Below, piece after piece: positions 18,206 through 26,310 of a stretch of DNA of 64,000 nucleotides. The notes beneath the pieces are model-generated. The model was not told the DNA's origin and did not search any database. It saw only the letters and a program-made list of their open reading frames with translations. The stretch is taken from contig JADEXK010000003.1 in the NCBI GenBank assembly GCA_015207155.1, positions 82,501 through 146,500 on the forward strand. The letters are read 5' to 3'. The number at the start of each line of letters is the position of its first letter. The stretch's first letter is position 1. This stretch comes from Nostocales cyanobacterium LEGE 11386 (lineage in GTDB: Bacteria; Cyanobacteriota; Cyanobacteriia; Cyanobacteriales; Nostocaceae). Both the position numbers and the translations under genes were made by a program.

Positions 18206-19201
18206 ATGGATGGTGCGGAGGCTAAAGCCTTGTTGAAAATTGCTTATGAAGACGAACCTGTTTTTCTTCCACCCAGTGTATTGGACAAAATAATGTTAGA
18301 TGATATACCTGATGAGGTAATGATTGAGGTTGGCTCACTTAGAGATGGTGTGATGTATCTCGACTGGAGCGGCAGGCTATTCAAAGATCAGGATCAGATA
18401 AAAGGTGAAGCAGATTATACTTGGACACGAAAATACTGGTACTCACCTATTGGTTTAGAACATTATTTAGACTTGGTACGCCGTGCTGTTGAATTGCGTA
18501 ATAGAGTTCATGGCGATGTAGAGGTAACAAATTACAATGATGATGGTGCCTATATTCACATGACATTTGTTATAAGTACAAGAAAAAAGAATCTTGGTAA
18601 AGCATATCAACACGTAAAGGTACTCTGTAATGAACTAGAAGAGATAGCTGAAAAAGCGTCTGATGAAGCTGGAAAAAGACTTTCTGAAATTGCGAGTCGA
18701 TTGTCTGGATGGGGTAGACAAAGTTTAGACACACTTGTAAACACGGTTGAAAAGGCTTCTTCTAACGATGAGCGTGGAAGGTCTTTGGAAGAGTTGATTA
18801 GTCAGTTGTTTGAAACAATAGTAGGTTTTACAGTGACAGATCGTATCAGGACAGCAACTGAAGAAATTGACATTGCTGTTTTGAATGATAGTAACGATCC
18901 TCGCTTTAAACGGGAATCAGCCATTCTATTGGCTGAGTGTAAAAATTGGAGTGACAAATGCGGCAAAAACGAGTTTGTTCTGTTTAAGGAAAAAATCGAA
19001 AATCGTAGTAATCGATGTTCTCTTGGATTCTTAATCTCATGGAATGGTTTCAAAGATACTGTTACTAAGGAAATGTTGCGTGGGAGTAGAGAGCATACAC
19101 TTGTAGTACCAATGACAGGGAAAGATATTCGTGCTGCTGTGCGTGATAGTAATTTTTCTGACGTGTTGGCATTATGCTGGCAAAAAGCTATCACTACCTA
19201 A
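18206..19201 (+). CDS. Mrr-like restriction endonuclease-fold protein with unknown N-terminal domain
   Basis: 331 residues. The C-terminal third has a PD-(D/E)XK nuclease core of the Mrr_cat type: E195/E196 in a helix (RSLEELISQLF), D222 in EEIDIAVLND, and E244-C-K246 in LLAECKNW, followed by an amphipathic helix and SLGFLISWNGF. The first 190 or so residues match nothing I recognise; they hold a beta-rich region (YLDWSGRLF) and a charged helix with NELEEIAEKASDEAGKRLSE. Mrr-like proteins cut modified or foreign DNA. No methylase or partner gene is adjacent, and the flanks are very AT-rich. The gene sits between two glycosidase genes, as an acquired defence gene might. GAGG lies about 10 nt before the ATG. 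Confidence 0.72.
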   Translation: MDGAEAKALLKIAYEDEPVFLPPSVLDKIMLDDIPDEVMIEVGSLRDGVMYLDWSGRLFKDQDQIKGEADYTWTRKYWYSPIGLEHYLDLVRRAVELRNRVHGDVEVTNYNDDGAYIHMTFVISTRKKNLGKAYQHVKVLCNELEEIAEKASDEAGKRLSEIASRLSGWGRQSLDTLVNTVEKASSNDERGRSLEELISQLFETIVGFTVTDRIRTATEEIDIAVLNDSNDPRFKRESAILLAECKNWSDKCGKNEFVLFKEKIENRSNRCSLGFLISWNGFKDTVTKEMLRGSREHTLVVPMTGKDIRAAVRDSNFSDVLALCWQKAITT

Positions 19202-19342
19202 TTTTATTTTGAATTAACCGTCAGTCACTTAACACTTCAGTGCAACAGACGTAAGAAGACTACCAGCCAAGTTGTCAAAGTTATCTCTTTTCACCAACTT
19301 TTACTTTTACACTGCGCCTTAAATCCTGAGTTATTTCCCATA

Positions 19343-21325
19343 TCAATCCTCAGTCGCCAACCAAGCACGTAAAACCTCTGCAACAGTCCACGCTTGGGCA
19401 ATACATCCCCGTGGATTCATCGGCGCATCACCATCAAATATTTCGCTGAGACTGCCAATACCGTGTGCAGTGAGATGATTCGCCATCGGCTCGAGAAATT
19501 GACGCGCCTGCTGAGGATTTTTGTAAACGCGTAGATGTGCTTGGACAAACGCACCTATTAACCAACCCCAAACAGTACCCTGATGGTAAGCTCCATCCCT
19601 ATGATACTGATCACCACCGTATATTCCATGATATTGGGTATGGTCAGGAGAGAGCGATCGCAATCCATGTGAAGTCAGTAGCATCCGTCCACAAATATCT
19701 ACTATTTTTCTTTGTTGAACAGCCTTAAGGGGACTTTCTGGTAATGACACAGCAAAGATTTGGTTAGGACGCAACGATGAATCATCCCCATTAGGACTAT
19801 CTATCACGTCATAGCAGTAACCTAATCCATCATGCCAAAATCGAGAAAATCTTGCTAAAGCCCGGTCTGCCATTGCCTGATATTCTTGATGTGGTTTACC
19901 AAGCTGACGAGCAAATTTCGCCATTGCCCGTAAAGCATTATACCAAAGTGCATTGACTTCAATAGGTTTACCGATTCGGGGTGTCACTACCCAGTCTTCC
20001 ACCTTGGCATCCATCCAAGTTAACTGCACACCCGTAACCCCTGCGTAAAGCAAACCATCGGCGGGATCTAAGTGGATGTTGTAGCGTGTACCGCAACAGT
20101 GCCAATTAATGATGTCTGCTAATACCGAAAAGAGTTCACTCAGCAAATGATCATCACCTGTCGCACTGTAGTAGGCGCGAACTGCTTCAAAGTACCACAG
20201 CGTAGCATCAACTGTATTGTATTCTGGTTGCTCCCCAGCATCAGGAAAGCGATTAGGTAACATTCCCTGGTTCACACATTTAGCAAATGTACGCAGAATT
20301 GAGCGTGCTACTTCTGGGCGACCAGTGGAAATCGTCAACCCTGGTAGACTAATCATGGTGTCTCGTCCCCAGTCGCTAAACCAGTGATACCCAGCAATGA
20401 TGCTTTTGCCGTTGGGTTCTTCTGGTAATGGACGGTCTACAATAAACTGGTCAGCAGCTAATACCAAATGGTTAATCCAAGTTGGTAATTCCTGACTATT
20501 GAGAGGTCGGTGAGCTTTGGCAATTTCTATTAACTTTTGTTCTTGAGCACGTCGCAACTTGAGGGCGGTTTCTCCTTGCAAGTTTGGTTGTTTTTCTGTG
20601 CTGGCAACAAAAGTAAATGATTCCCCAGGATTGAGTGTAACTTCAAAGGTAGCAGCGTGGAGGTGGTCTTCTTTGTCGCTCAATCCCCGATAACGTTCAA
20701 CTGCCAAATCAAAATCATAATACCAATTGTGGACAGCAGACACACTCCCGGAATCACTGAGCAAATAAAAAGGCGTAGCACCGGGATAAGCAGTAATACA
20801 AATGCCTTTGCCAACCGTTTCTAGAGACATTTGCCAGCTATTACTCTGGGTACTGCCATGATAATCACGGTAGTTAACCATTGCTTTGAGCATTAGCCCC
20901 AAGGGTTGGGTAGCACGAGACAAAGTATATTGCACGTAGGTTGTATTAGCACCTTGCTGCATCCACACCCGTTTTTCTAACAAAGCATCAGCCACAGCAA
21001 ATCGCCATACCGGGATTGTACCTTCCAAAGCAAAACCCTCAATATGGCGATAACCATGGGGACTGACAATACCATCTGCCCAGCGATTAGTATTTAGGTG
21101 ATAGGAGCGAGTATCATACAAGACGGTTTCATCTAGTTTTGCCAACAGTAAAGTTCGACCTAAAGGTGGTTGCAAAGCCGCTACCAATAAGCCGTGATAG
21201 CGACGAGTCAGTAAACCTGCTACTGTACCAGAAGCATAACCACCAATACCGTTAGTAACTAACCATTCCCTTGGCTCGGCGGTGTCGAGATTACCGCAGA
21301 TTTCCCGCCCAAATTCTATACACAT
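19343..21325 (-). CDS. Amylo-alpha-1,6-glucosidase / glycogen debranching-type enzyme (GH133-like)
   Basis: A 660-residue protein with the bacterial debranching enzyme layout. The N-terminal domain has EWLVTNGIGGYASGTVAGLL and TRRYHGLLVAA. The C-terminal (alpha/alpha)6 catalytic barrel has WFSDWGRDTMISLPGL, NTVDATLWYFEAV and LSEIFDGDAPMNPRGC. These match the GDE_N_bis and GDE_C families, which hydrolyse alpha-1,6 branches of glycogen-like glucans. It is cytoplasmic, with no signal peptide. Cyanobacteria store glycogen, so a role in glycogen turnover is likely; activity on other alpha-glucans cannot be excluded. It faces the Mrr-like gene across 141 bp with no clear terminator. Confidence 0.88.
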   Translation of the reverse strand: MCIEFGREICGNLDTAEPREWLVTNGIGGYASGTVAGLLTRRYHGLLVAALQPPLGRTLLLAKLDETVLYDTRSYHLNTNRWADGIVSPHGYRHIEGFALEGTIPVWRFAVADALLEKRVWMQQGANTTYVQYTLSRATQPLGLMLKAMVNYRDYHGSTQSNSWQMSLETVGKGICITAYPGATPFYLLSDSGSVSAVHNWYYDFDLAVERYRGLSDKEDHLHAATFEVTLNPGESFTFVASTEKQPNLQGETALKLRRAQEQKLIEIAKAHRPLNSQELPTWINHLVLAADQFIVDRPLPEEPNGKSIIAGYHWFSDWGRDTMISLPGLTISTGRPEVARSILRTFAKCVNQGMLPNRFPDAGEQPEYNTVDATLWYFEAVRAYYSATGDDHLLSELFSVLADIINWHCCGTRYNIHLDPADGLLYAGVTGVQLTWMDAKVEDWVVTPRIGKPIEVNALWYNALRAMAKFARQLGKPHQEYQAMADRALARFSRFWHDGLGYCYDVIDSPNGDDSSLRPNQIFAVSLPESPLKAVQQRKIVDICGRMLLTSHGLRSLSPDHTQYHGIYGGDQYHRDGAYHQGTVWGWLIGAFVQAHLRVYKNPQQARQFLEPMANHLTAHGIGSLSEIFDGDAPMNPRGCIAQAWTVAEVLRAWLATED

Positions 21326-21425
21326 AAATCAATATTCTGGCTGGCGATCAATATTTGGATTATCAGTCATGAATCCTATCCTGTGTTGAGAGAGGAATTA
21401 CTTAATAACTTCTCAAGACGGAAGA

Positions 21426-21566
21426 ATCGTATCGCTAAAGCGAAAGCTCCGCTCTAAGCGCAGCTATGCCGTAGGCTTTACGCGTAGCGTGCGCGCAGCG
21501 CATACCGCAGAGGCACAGAGGAGCCATTGCGTTGCGCGGGTTCCCCGCGTTGTAGCAAATGGCGTA
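21426..21566. repeat. Cluster of palindromic repeats including the hairpin module found inside MITE copies
   Basis: The 325-bp gap between the GH133-like gene and the DM13 gene is mostly repeats. A GC-rich block (about 21450-21512) has arms such as GCCGTAGGC...GCGTAGCGTGC. Positions 21523-21563 carry a stand-alone copy of the hairpin module (GCCATTGCGTTGCGCGGGTT...GCAAATGGC) that is nested in MITE copies A, D and E. Confidence 0.65.
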
Positions 21567-21650
21567 ACACGGAGGAATGAGAGTTAGAGAAGTATTTTGC
21601 GTAAGTCCTATCTTATTTCTTCTGCATTCGCTATTCTGTATCCTGAATCT

Positions 21651-22163
21651 TTACCTTCTCAAACTAGCAGCACCAAATGTAGCATTGAATTTACGACACC
21701 AGATAGCTACAGATTTATAATCTGCTAAATTGATGTTGTTAGGAATCGTATAAGTTTGGGCGCCACGAAATTTTTTTAAGGGAGTTAAAACCACATAATC
21801 CCCCTTTTTTAAAGGATAGGCTGGTGGCTTAGTCGAACCAATGACATTATTAGAGCGGTGTAAAACTATGACTAAGTCCGGCCCCATCTCAGAGGTTTTA
21901 AATGACTCCTCCAACTTAAGTAATAATCTGCCATTTTGGTTAGTAATACGAACTGTTCCTTGGGTTTTATGTTCGCCAGAAACAAATGTACCAGATAAAG
22001 ACCGGGCAGACTTGGGTGGAGTATTAGCTTGTGCTGAGGGCATGATACTAAGTGCATCTGTATTCATAGAAACTGTAGTAAACTGCATATTGACTGCTTC
22101 TCTGACACAGCCTACTATCAACCCAGAGACTAGACCTAGTATGAGCAAGTGATTTAATTTCAT
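21651..22163 (-). CDS. DM13-domain lipoprotein
   Basis: 170 residues from ATG 22163 (MKLNHLLILGLVSGLIVGC), which reads as a lipoprotein signal peptide with a lipobox LIVGC, so export and lipid attachment are likely. After a low-complexity linker the C-terminal 110 residues form a DM13 domain: SGTFVSGEHKTQGTVRI, LLLKLEESFKTSEMGPDL, and the conserved cysteine motif VAIWCRKFNATFGAASL. DM13 domains are proposed to bind a redox group or act in extracellular redox reactions, often with DOMON domains. The open frame starts 10 codons earlier. About 100 bp upstream lies one copy of the shared inverted repeat (22267-22295), linking it to the SDR and NDH-2 operons. Confidence 0.85.
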   Translation of the reverse strand: MKLNHLLILGLVSGLIVGCVREAVNMQFTTVSMNTDALSIMPSAQANTPPKSARSLSGTFVSGEHKTQGTVRITNQNGRLLLKLEESFKTSEMGPDLVIVLHRSNNVIGSTKPPAYPLKKGDYVVLTPLKKFRGAQTYTIPNNINLADYKSVAIWCRKFNATFGAASLRR

Positions 22164-22266
22164 AAACCAAAATTCCTGTAAATCATAGTGCAACTGATTA
22201 TTGCTTGTATCGTAAGTTCAAAAATTATTAATGTCCAAAAATGTTACTAAAAAAGGCTGATATTAT

Positions 22267-22295
22267 GCTGAGAAAATTCTTCACAATTTCTCAGC
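22267..22295. promoter_or_regulatory. Candidate operator, GCTGAGAAA-N11-TTTCTCAGC, copy 2
   Basis: Perfect 9-bp arms at 22267-22275 and 22287-22295 with an 11-bp spacer, about 104 bp upstream of the DM13 start codon. The sequence just before it (CTGATATTATGCTGAG) is nearly identical to that before copy 3 (CTGATATTCTGCTGAG), so conservation extends beyond the arms. Confidence 0.6.
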
Positions 22296-22412
22296 CAAAT
22301 CTAATTTTTCTTAGTTCACTCTTCGCTGATGGTTAAACTTCATGTAGCAACGTGAGCAACAGGCGATCGCACTTTTATCCTTTTTTAAATATAGCGCTCC
22401 TATATGTGTGAT

Positions 22413-23498
22413 TTATTTCTCTATAATCCGCATTGTATGACCATCAGGATCTCTTACTAAAAACCCCTTTTTAAAACCCAATTCTTGCCCAGGAATTGTT
22501 ACAACACCAGGAGAAATAAAAGTTAATTCGTGGTTTCTTAACTTCTTATTCACTGCTATTACATCCTTGACAACCAGTGTAGTTTGCCAATGCAATAAAT
22601 CATTGGGACTTGCATCAGTGGGTAAAGGTCGCCCATCTTTTGGTGTCAGATATTCTAAAAATTCAATGCCTATACCAGCAGGAGAACGCAAAGTACTAAT
22701 ATGTAATCTTGCTCCTTGGACATTATTTAAATATTCCTGTTCTGTCCCGTAATTCATGCTTTCTCCTACCAGTTTTAAACCCAAGAAATCACGATAAAAC
22801 TGCAAACTGACTTGAGTATTAGAAACGACGATCGCTGTATGGTCAATTCCCAAAAATAGCTGGTTAGTTGGTTTCTGCCATTTGCGATCGCCTTTACCTG
22901 GCGGAAAGTAAATAATTTCTAGATTATGTCCATCTGGATCTTTGAAATAGAAAGCGCGAATACCGGCTGCGGCTTTGTTGGAGTCAGGAATGCGTTGGGG
23001 TGCAGTAGAGGCATGTTGTACCTTAAATTTGCGTAAATGTTGGTAAGCTTGATCCATATCGCTGACAGCGATCGCAATATGTTGGAACCAATGATCATTA
23101 CTGCGAGAGTCTAGGGGAATTGGTTTACCTTTTGGAGTAAGATACTCAGTTAATTCGATTGTTTCATTTCCTAACTGCATCTGTACCACACGCAACCGCA
23201 CACCAAACAATCCTTGCAGTTTTTCATATTCAGTACCCAAAACTTCCACATCTGAAATTTTCTTGAAAGCCAGCACCTGAGAATAAAATTCTACTGCACG
23301 ATCCATGTCAGAAACAGTCATGCCTACTGATTCTACTTTGGTAACAGCTTGCTGAGTGGCTGATGGTTCAGCTGCTACAACCAAGCTGGGATGATTGTTG
23401 TGCGAGAGAAAGTTAATCTGTATCGGAGGAGGAATAGCGATCGCTACAAAAATACAAAAAGATAAAATTATCCTTAAATATTTAACTGTCATGGTCAT
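22413..23498 (-). CDS. Exported protein with two VOC (glyoxalase/dioxygenase-fold) domains
   Basis: 361 residues. An N-terminal hydrophobic segment (YLRIILSFCIFVAIAIP) with a later VVAAEP cleavage-like site points to export. Two tandem VOC modules follow: VESVGMTVSDMDRAVEFYSQ to DPDGHNLEII, then GIDHTAIVVSNTQVSLQFYR to RDPDGHTMRIIEK. The conserved His and Glu positions at the strand ends (HIAIAV, DPDGHxxxI) are compatible with a metal site. Family members range from glyoxalases to dioxygenases, so the reaction is unknown; a periplasmic VOC is less usual. The start overlaps the aquaporin gene by 17 bp, so the two are translationally coupled. Confidence 0.85.
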   Translation of the reverse strand: MTMTVKYLRIILSFCIFVAIAIPPPIQINFLSHNNHPSLVVAAEPSATQQAVTKVESVGMTVSDMDRAVEFYSQVLAFKKISDVEVLGTEYEKLQGLFGVRLRVVQMQLGNETIELTEYLTPKGKPIPLDSRSNDHWFQHIAIAVSDMDQAYQHLRKFKVQHASTAPQRIPDSNKAAAGIRAFYFKDPDGHNLEIIYFPPGKGDRKWQKPTNQLFLGIDHTAIVVSNTQVSLQFYRDFLGLKLVGESMNYGTEQEYLNNVQGARLHISTLRSPAGIGIEFLEYLTPKDGRPLPTDASPNDLLHWQTTLVVKDVIAVNKKLRNHELTFISPGVVTIPGQELGFKKGFLVRDPDGHTMRIIEK

Positions 23499-24342
23499 TT
23501 TCTCTAGGATTAATCGGTAAGCGATCGCTCAATAGCCATTGCATTTGACCTACTTTTGAGTGACGATAGTTGCAGCGAAAAATACAGCGTTTATTGTTGT
23601 GGTGATGTAGTTTGGCGCAGCGAACAGCCTTTTTCCCCTTTAACTTCACATAAATTTCTGCTGCCAACAGCATTCCTAACAGTGGTGCAGTAAAATAAAC
23701 CCAGATAGCTGTCCAATTGTGAGAGAGAATTGCTGAAGCTAAGGTACGAGCTGGATTCATGCTCATACCCGATAATGGTGCTTCTACAGTGATGTAAGTT
23801 GCAATTAACACCCCTGCAAATATGCCAGTGAATCGAGCAATTTTCGGAGTGTTGGATACAAACAAAATCATCAACATCACACCAAAGGAAATTACTAACT
23901 CTGCTAAAAATGCGATGCCTGCACCACTCACACCGGGAATTGTAGTAATGTAATTTACAGCAGGATCGGTGACTGCATTTTTGAACACTGCCACTGCAAA
24001 CAATAATCCCGACAATCCACCTAAAAATTGTGCCAGGATGTAGAAAATAGCATCCCACAGCTTAATTTTGCCCAGACGAAAGAAGGTCAAGGTAACAACA
24101 GGGTTAATATGTGCGCCGGATTGTTTACCCCAGGGAGAGTAAATGATACAAATAGCGGTTAAACCCATTGCTACCCCAATAATAAATCGGCGTAAAAGTG
24201 GATTAGCAATTGTTTGGTGTATCAATGAAGCTGGATGCTCTAACAGTGCAGTCACTAGTGCCGCAGAAATCATAAAGATGCCCAATCCCACAGCTTCCAT
24301 CAAGTATTCAGGATAATGTTTTCGTAGTTCCTGCATCATCAT
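23482..24342 (-). CDS. Aquaporin/glycerol-facilitator family protein (MIP) with His/Cys-rich tail
   Basis: 286 residues with six transmembrane helices and the two half-helix motifs, an N-P-V variant at 80-82 (SGAHINPVVT) and N-P-A-R at 196-199 (SMNPARTL). It should conduct water or small neutral solutes across the plasma membrane. The channel domain ends near residue 237. A tail of about 50 residues follows with C242, HHH 246-248, C253, C257 and H261, a pattern that could bind a metal. The gene is 12 bp after the SDR gene and overlaps the VOC gene, forming a three-gene operon. The solute is not clear because the first NPA box and the selectivity filter differ from standard AqpZ. Confidence 0.88.
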   Translation of the reverse strand: MMMQELRKHYPEYLMEAVGLGIFMISAALVTALLEHPASLIHQTIANPLLRRFIIGVAMGLTAICIIYSPWGKQSGAHINPVVTLTFFRLGKIKLWDAIFYILAQFLGGLSGLLFAVAVFKNAVTDPAVNYITTIPGVSGAGIAFLAELVISFGVMLMILFVSNTPKIARFTGIFAGVLIATYITVEAPLSGMSMNPARTLASAILSHNWTAIWVYFTAPLLGMLLAAEIYVKLKGKKAVRCAKLHHHNNKRCIFRCNYRHSKVGQMQWLLSDRLPINPRENDHDS

Positions 24343-24354
24343 AATTCGTAGTTA

Positions 24355-25152
24355 CTACTGTTCTTGGTAATTCCAAAGCAGTCCCCCATCGACAAAGAAG
24401 GTACTACCTGTAATGTAATCAGCATCAGAAGAAGCTAAAAATGTTACTAAAGCAGCGACATCTTGGGATTGACCTAAACGACCAAGGGGAATATTTTGTA
24501 ATAACGCCCCCAACTTTTGAGGGTCATTTAACAGCTTGGTATTAATAGGAGTTTCTATTGCTCCTGGGGCAACATTATTAATAGTGATTCCTAAAGCTCC
24601 TAACTCAACTGCCAAGTTACGAGTGAGCATTTTCACTCCACCTTTACTAGCACAGTAAGCCGTAAAATTAGGAAATGGTAATTCCTCATGTACCGAACTA
24701 ATATTAATAATTTTTCCAGGGCGGTTAGTGGCGATTAAATGTTGCACAAAAGCCTGAGTAGCAAAGAAAACTCCTTTTAAATTGACGTTCATCACAGCAT
24801 CATAATCTGCTTCTGTAACCTCCCAAAAAGCTGCATGTTTTTCAATGCCAGCATTATTTACCAAAATATCTAACTCGCCAAAATGGTTAATACTTTGTGT
24901 AATTAATTGACGCACTTCTTCAACACTACCCAAATCAGCTTTAAAGGTGTAACCATGCGATTTAGGGCAATAAGCCATGTGACAATTACCGCCAATAGCT
25001 TCTATCTTTGCCAAGGTTTCCTCTGCTCCTTCTGGATGGGAGCGATAGTTAATCACAACATTTGCTCCTGCTTGAGCAAGACGTAAGACAGTTTCTTGTC
25101 CAATTCCTTGACTGCTACCCGTAACTAGGGCAACTTTACCTTCTAGATTCAT
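24355..25152 (-). CDS. Short-chain dehydrogenase/reductase (SDR), glucose 1-dehydrogenase-like
   Basis: 265 residues with a classical SDR fold: the cofactor motif VTGSSQGIGQE near the N-terminus, DILVNNAGIEKH, catalytic Ser (IINISSVHEE) and YxxxK (YCASKGG), and the C-terminal SDADYITGSTFFVDGG. Such enzymes oxidise or reduce sugars, polyols or other alcohols with NAD(P). An insertion of about 10 residues (NCHMAYCPKSHGYTFKAD region, residues 55-72) carries two Cys and two His and is unusual before the Asp that contacts adenine. It is the first gene of the SDR-aquaporin-VOC operon; the promoter region contains operator copy 3 and MITE copy B. Confidence 0.88.
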   Translation of the reverse strand: MNLEGKVALVTGSSQGIGQETVLRLAQAGANVVINYRSHPEGAEETLAKIEAIGGNCHMAYCPKSHGYTFKADLGSVEEVRQLITQSINHFGELDILVNNAGIEKHAAFWEVTEADYDAVMNVNLKGVFFATQAFVQHLIATNRPGKIINISSVHEELPFPNFTAYCASKGGVKMLTRNLAVELGALGITINNVAPGAIETPINTKLLNDPQKLGALLQNIPLGRLGQSQDVAALVTFLASSDADYITGSTFFVDGGLLWNYQEQ

Positions 25153-25195
25153 AAATTTTCTCCTTGTGAATTGTTGTTATGCTGTTTCTTTCGCT

Positions 25196-25350
25196 AACGT
25201 GAATTCGATGAACCTCACCCCAACCCATCTCCGACACGGAGAGGGGCTTAAATATCTTTAAAGCTCAACGAGAAATTAAGGTTTTGAAGCCTCTCTCCTA
25301 GCAGGGGAGAGGTTTGGAGAGGGGTTTTTTCCACTTGTCGAACTCACGTT
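25196..25350. mobile_element. MITE-like element, copy B (155 bp, short form)
   Basis: Ends AACGTGAATTCGA and TCGAACTCACGTT, with the shared internal CTCTCCGACACGGAGAG and TCCTAGCAGGGGAGAGG blocks but without the 41-bp hairpin module. No clear target duplication is visible. It lies between the SDR start codon and operator copy 3, so it has lengthened the leader or promoter region of that operon. Confidence 0.7.
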
Positions 25351-25524
25351 TAGTTAACTATCAACAGAGAAGCTAGACGTACTGTTATTAACTATTTAGT
25401 TATCATGAATAAAAATTATTTAAAGCAACCATGATTAAACTCACCTTTCAATCAATTATTGCTTGAATAATTATTAGAAAAATTATTAATATTTAAGAAA
25501 ATACATCTATTAGCCTGATATTCT

Positions 25525-25553
25525 GCTGAGAAAAATATTAAGCATTTCTCAGC
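25525..25553. promoter_or_regulatory. Candidate operator, GCTGAGAAA-N11-TTTCTCAGC, copy 3
   Basis: Arms at 25525-25533 and 25545-25553, spacer 11 bp as in copy 2. It is 373 bp upstream of the SDR start, or about 218 bp if the 155-bp MITE copy B is removed. The preceding CTGATATT is shared with copy 2. Confidence 0.55.
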
Positions 25554-25684
25554 AAAATTTAAACATTAGTATTTCATTTTAAATGATAATTTTCTTGTTT
25601 AAAATGAAAGCTACTGATAATATATTGACCAAGGTAACAGGGATATGGGCAGCCGTTTAAGAGGTTGTTTGAAAAGTCTAATTT

Positions 25685-25797
25685 AACGTGAATTCGATGA
25701 ACCTCACCCCAATCCCTCTCCGACACAGAGAGGGGCAAAAATCTCCCTGGTTTTAAACTAAAAATCAAGGTTTTAAAGCCTCTCTCCTGCAAGGGGC
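25685..25797. mobile_element. MITE-like element, copy C (truncated at right end)
   Basis: Starts with the intact AACGTGAATTCGATGAACC terminus and follows copy B closely through TCTCTCCTGCAAGGGG, then changes abruptly to unrelated repeat DNA at about 25797. The right terminal repeat is missing. Confidence 0.65.
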
Positions 25798-26198
25798 TAC
25801 CGTGTACACACAAATCATCCGAATCCCCCTAAATCCCCCTTAAAAAGAGGAAAAAGAGGGACTTGAAGAAGTTTTCCCCTTTTTCAAGGCTAGGGGGGAT
25901 CGAAACGCTGTTTGGCAACTTTACCCTTACTTTGTCATTAGTCCGCGCAGGTGGACTGTGTTTGTGTAGTAGCGACTTCTAGTCGCCCAATACTTTTCTT
26001 TACTCAACGATCGCGTCTTAGCGATGAAATGCCAATTGTAAATAGTGCTAAATATACAGTTATTTGCAGGATACAAATTAGCATATCTTAATCTAAAAAG
26101 CGAAGATAACAGAAATGTCAAATTAATTAGTGTTAATTTATACTATTTTCAGTTTTTATAGTCGTTATACTCATTGTTAGGTTCTACCTGGGAATTAT
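25798..26198. other. Gene-free stretch with further dispersed repeats
   Basis: Part of a 1158-bp gap between the SDR and Rieske genes. It holds a CCCCCTTAAAAAG...TTCAAGGCTAGGGGG type repeat (about 25830-25898), a GCGACTTCTAGTCGC palindrome (about 25971-25985), and AT-rich DNA. Short open frames here are not protein-like. Confidence 0.5.
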
Positions 26199-26223
26199 GA
26201 AGTGGCAAAGCCACTTCATTTTT
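26199..26223 (+). terminator. Rho-independent-type hairpin on the + strand
   Basis: GAAGTGGC AAA GCCACTTC (26199-26217) is followed by ATTTTT. No annotated + strand gene precedes it, so it may end an unseen transcript or be a stray hairpin. Confidence 0.45.
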
Positions 26224-26265
26224 ATGAGAATGGTAGACCACCAAAGAAAGTAATCACAAAAAACC

Positions 26266-26292
26266 AAAAAGCAAGTAAATTTTGCTTTTTAG
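26266..26292 (-). terminator. Terminator-like hairpin after the Rieske gene
   Basis: AAAAAGCAA (26266-26274) pairs with TTGCTTTTT (26282-26290), just past the stop of the minus-strand Rieske gene. The A/T-rich stem would give a U-tract on either strand. Confidence 0.5.
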
Positions 26293-26310
26293 TTTTTATT
26301 TAATTTTAAT

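Noticed and set aside
22267..22295. Reading the GCTGAGAAA...TTTCTCAGC repeat as a transcription terminator
   Set aside because: Low GC stem, 11-bp loop, no U-tract, and located upstream of genes in all three cases.
25574..26121. Open frames of 79 and 64 codons in the SDR-Rieske gap
   Set aside because: They run through MITE copy C and other repeats, with no protein-like composition or start signals.
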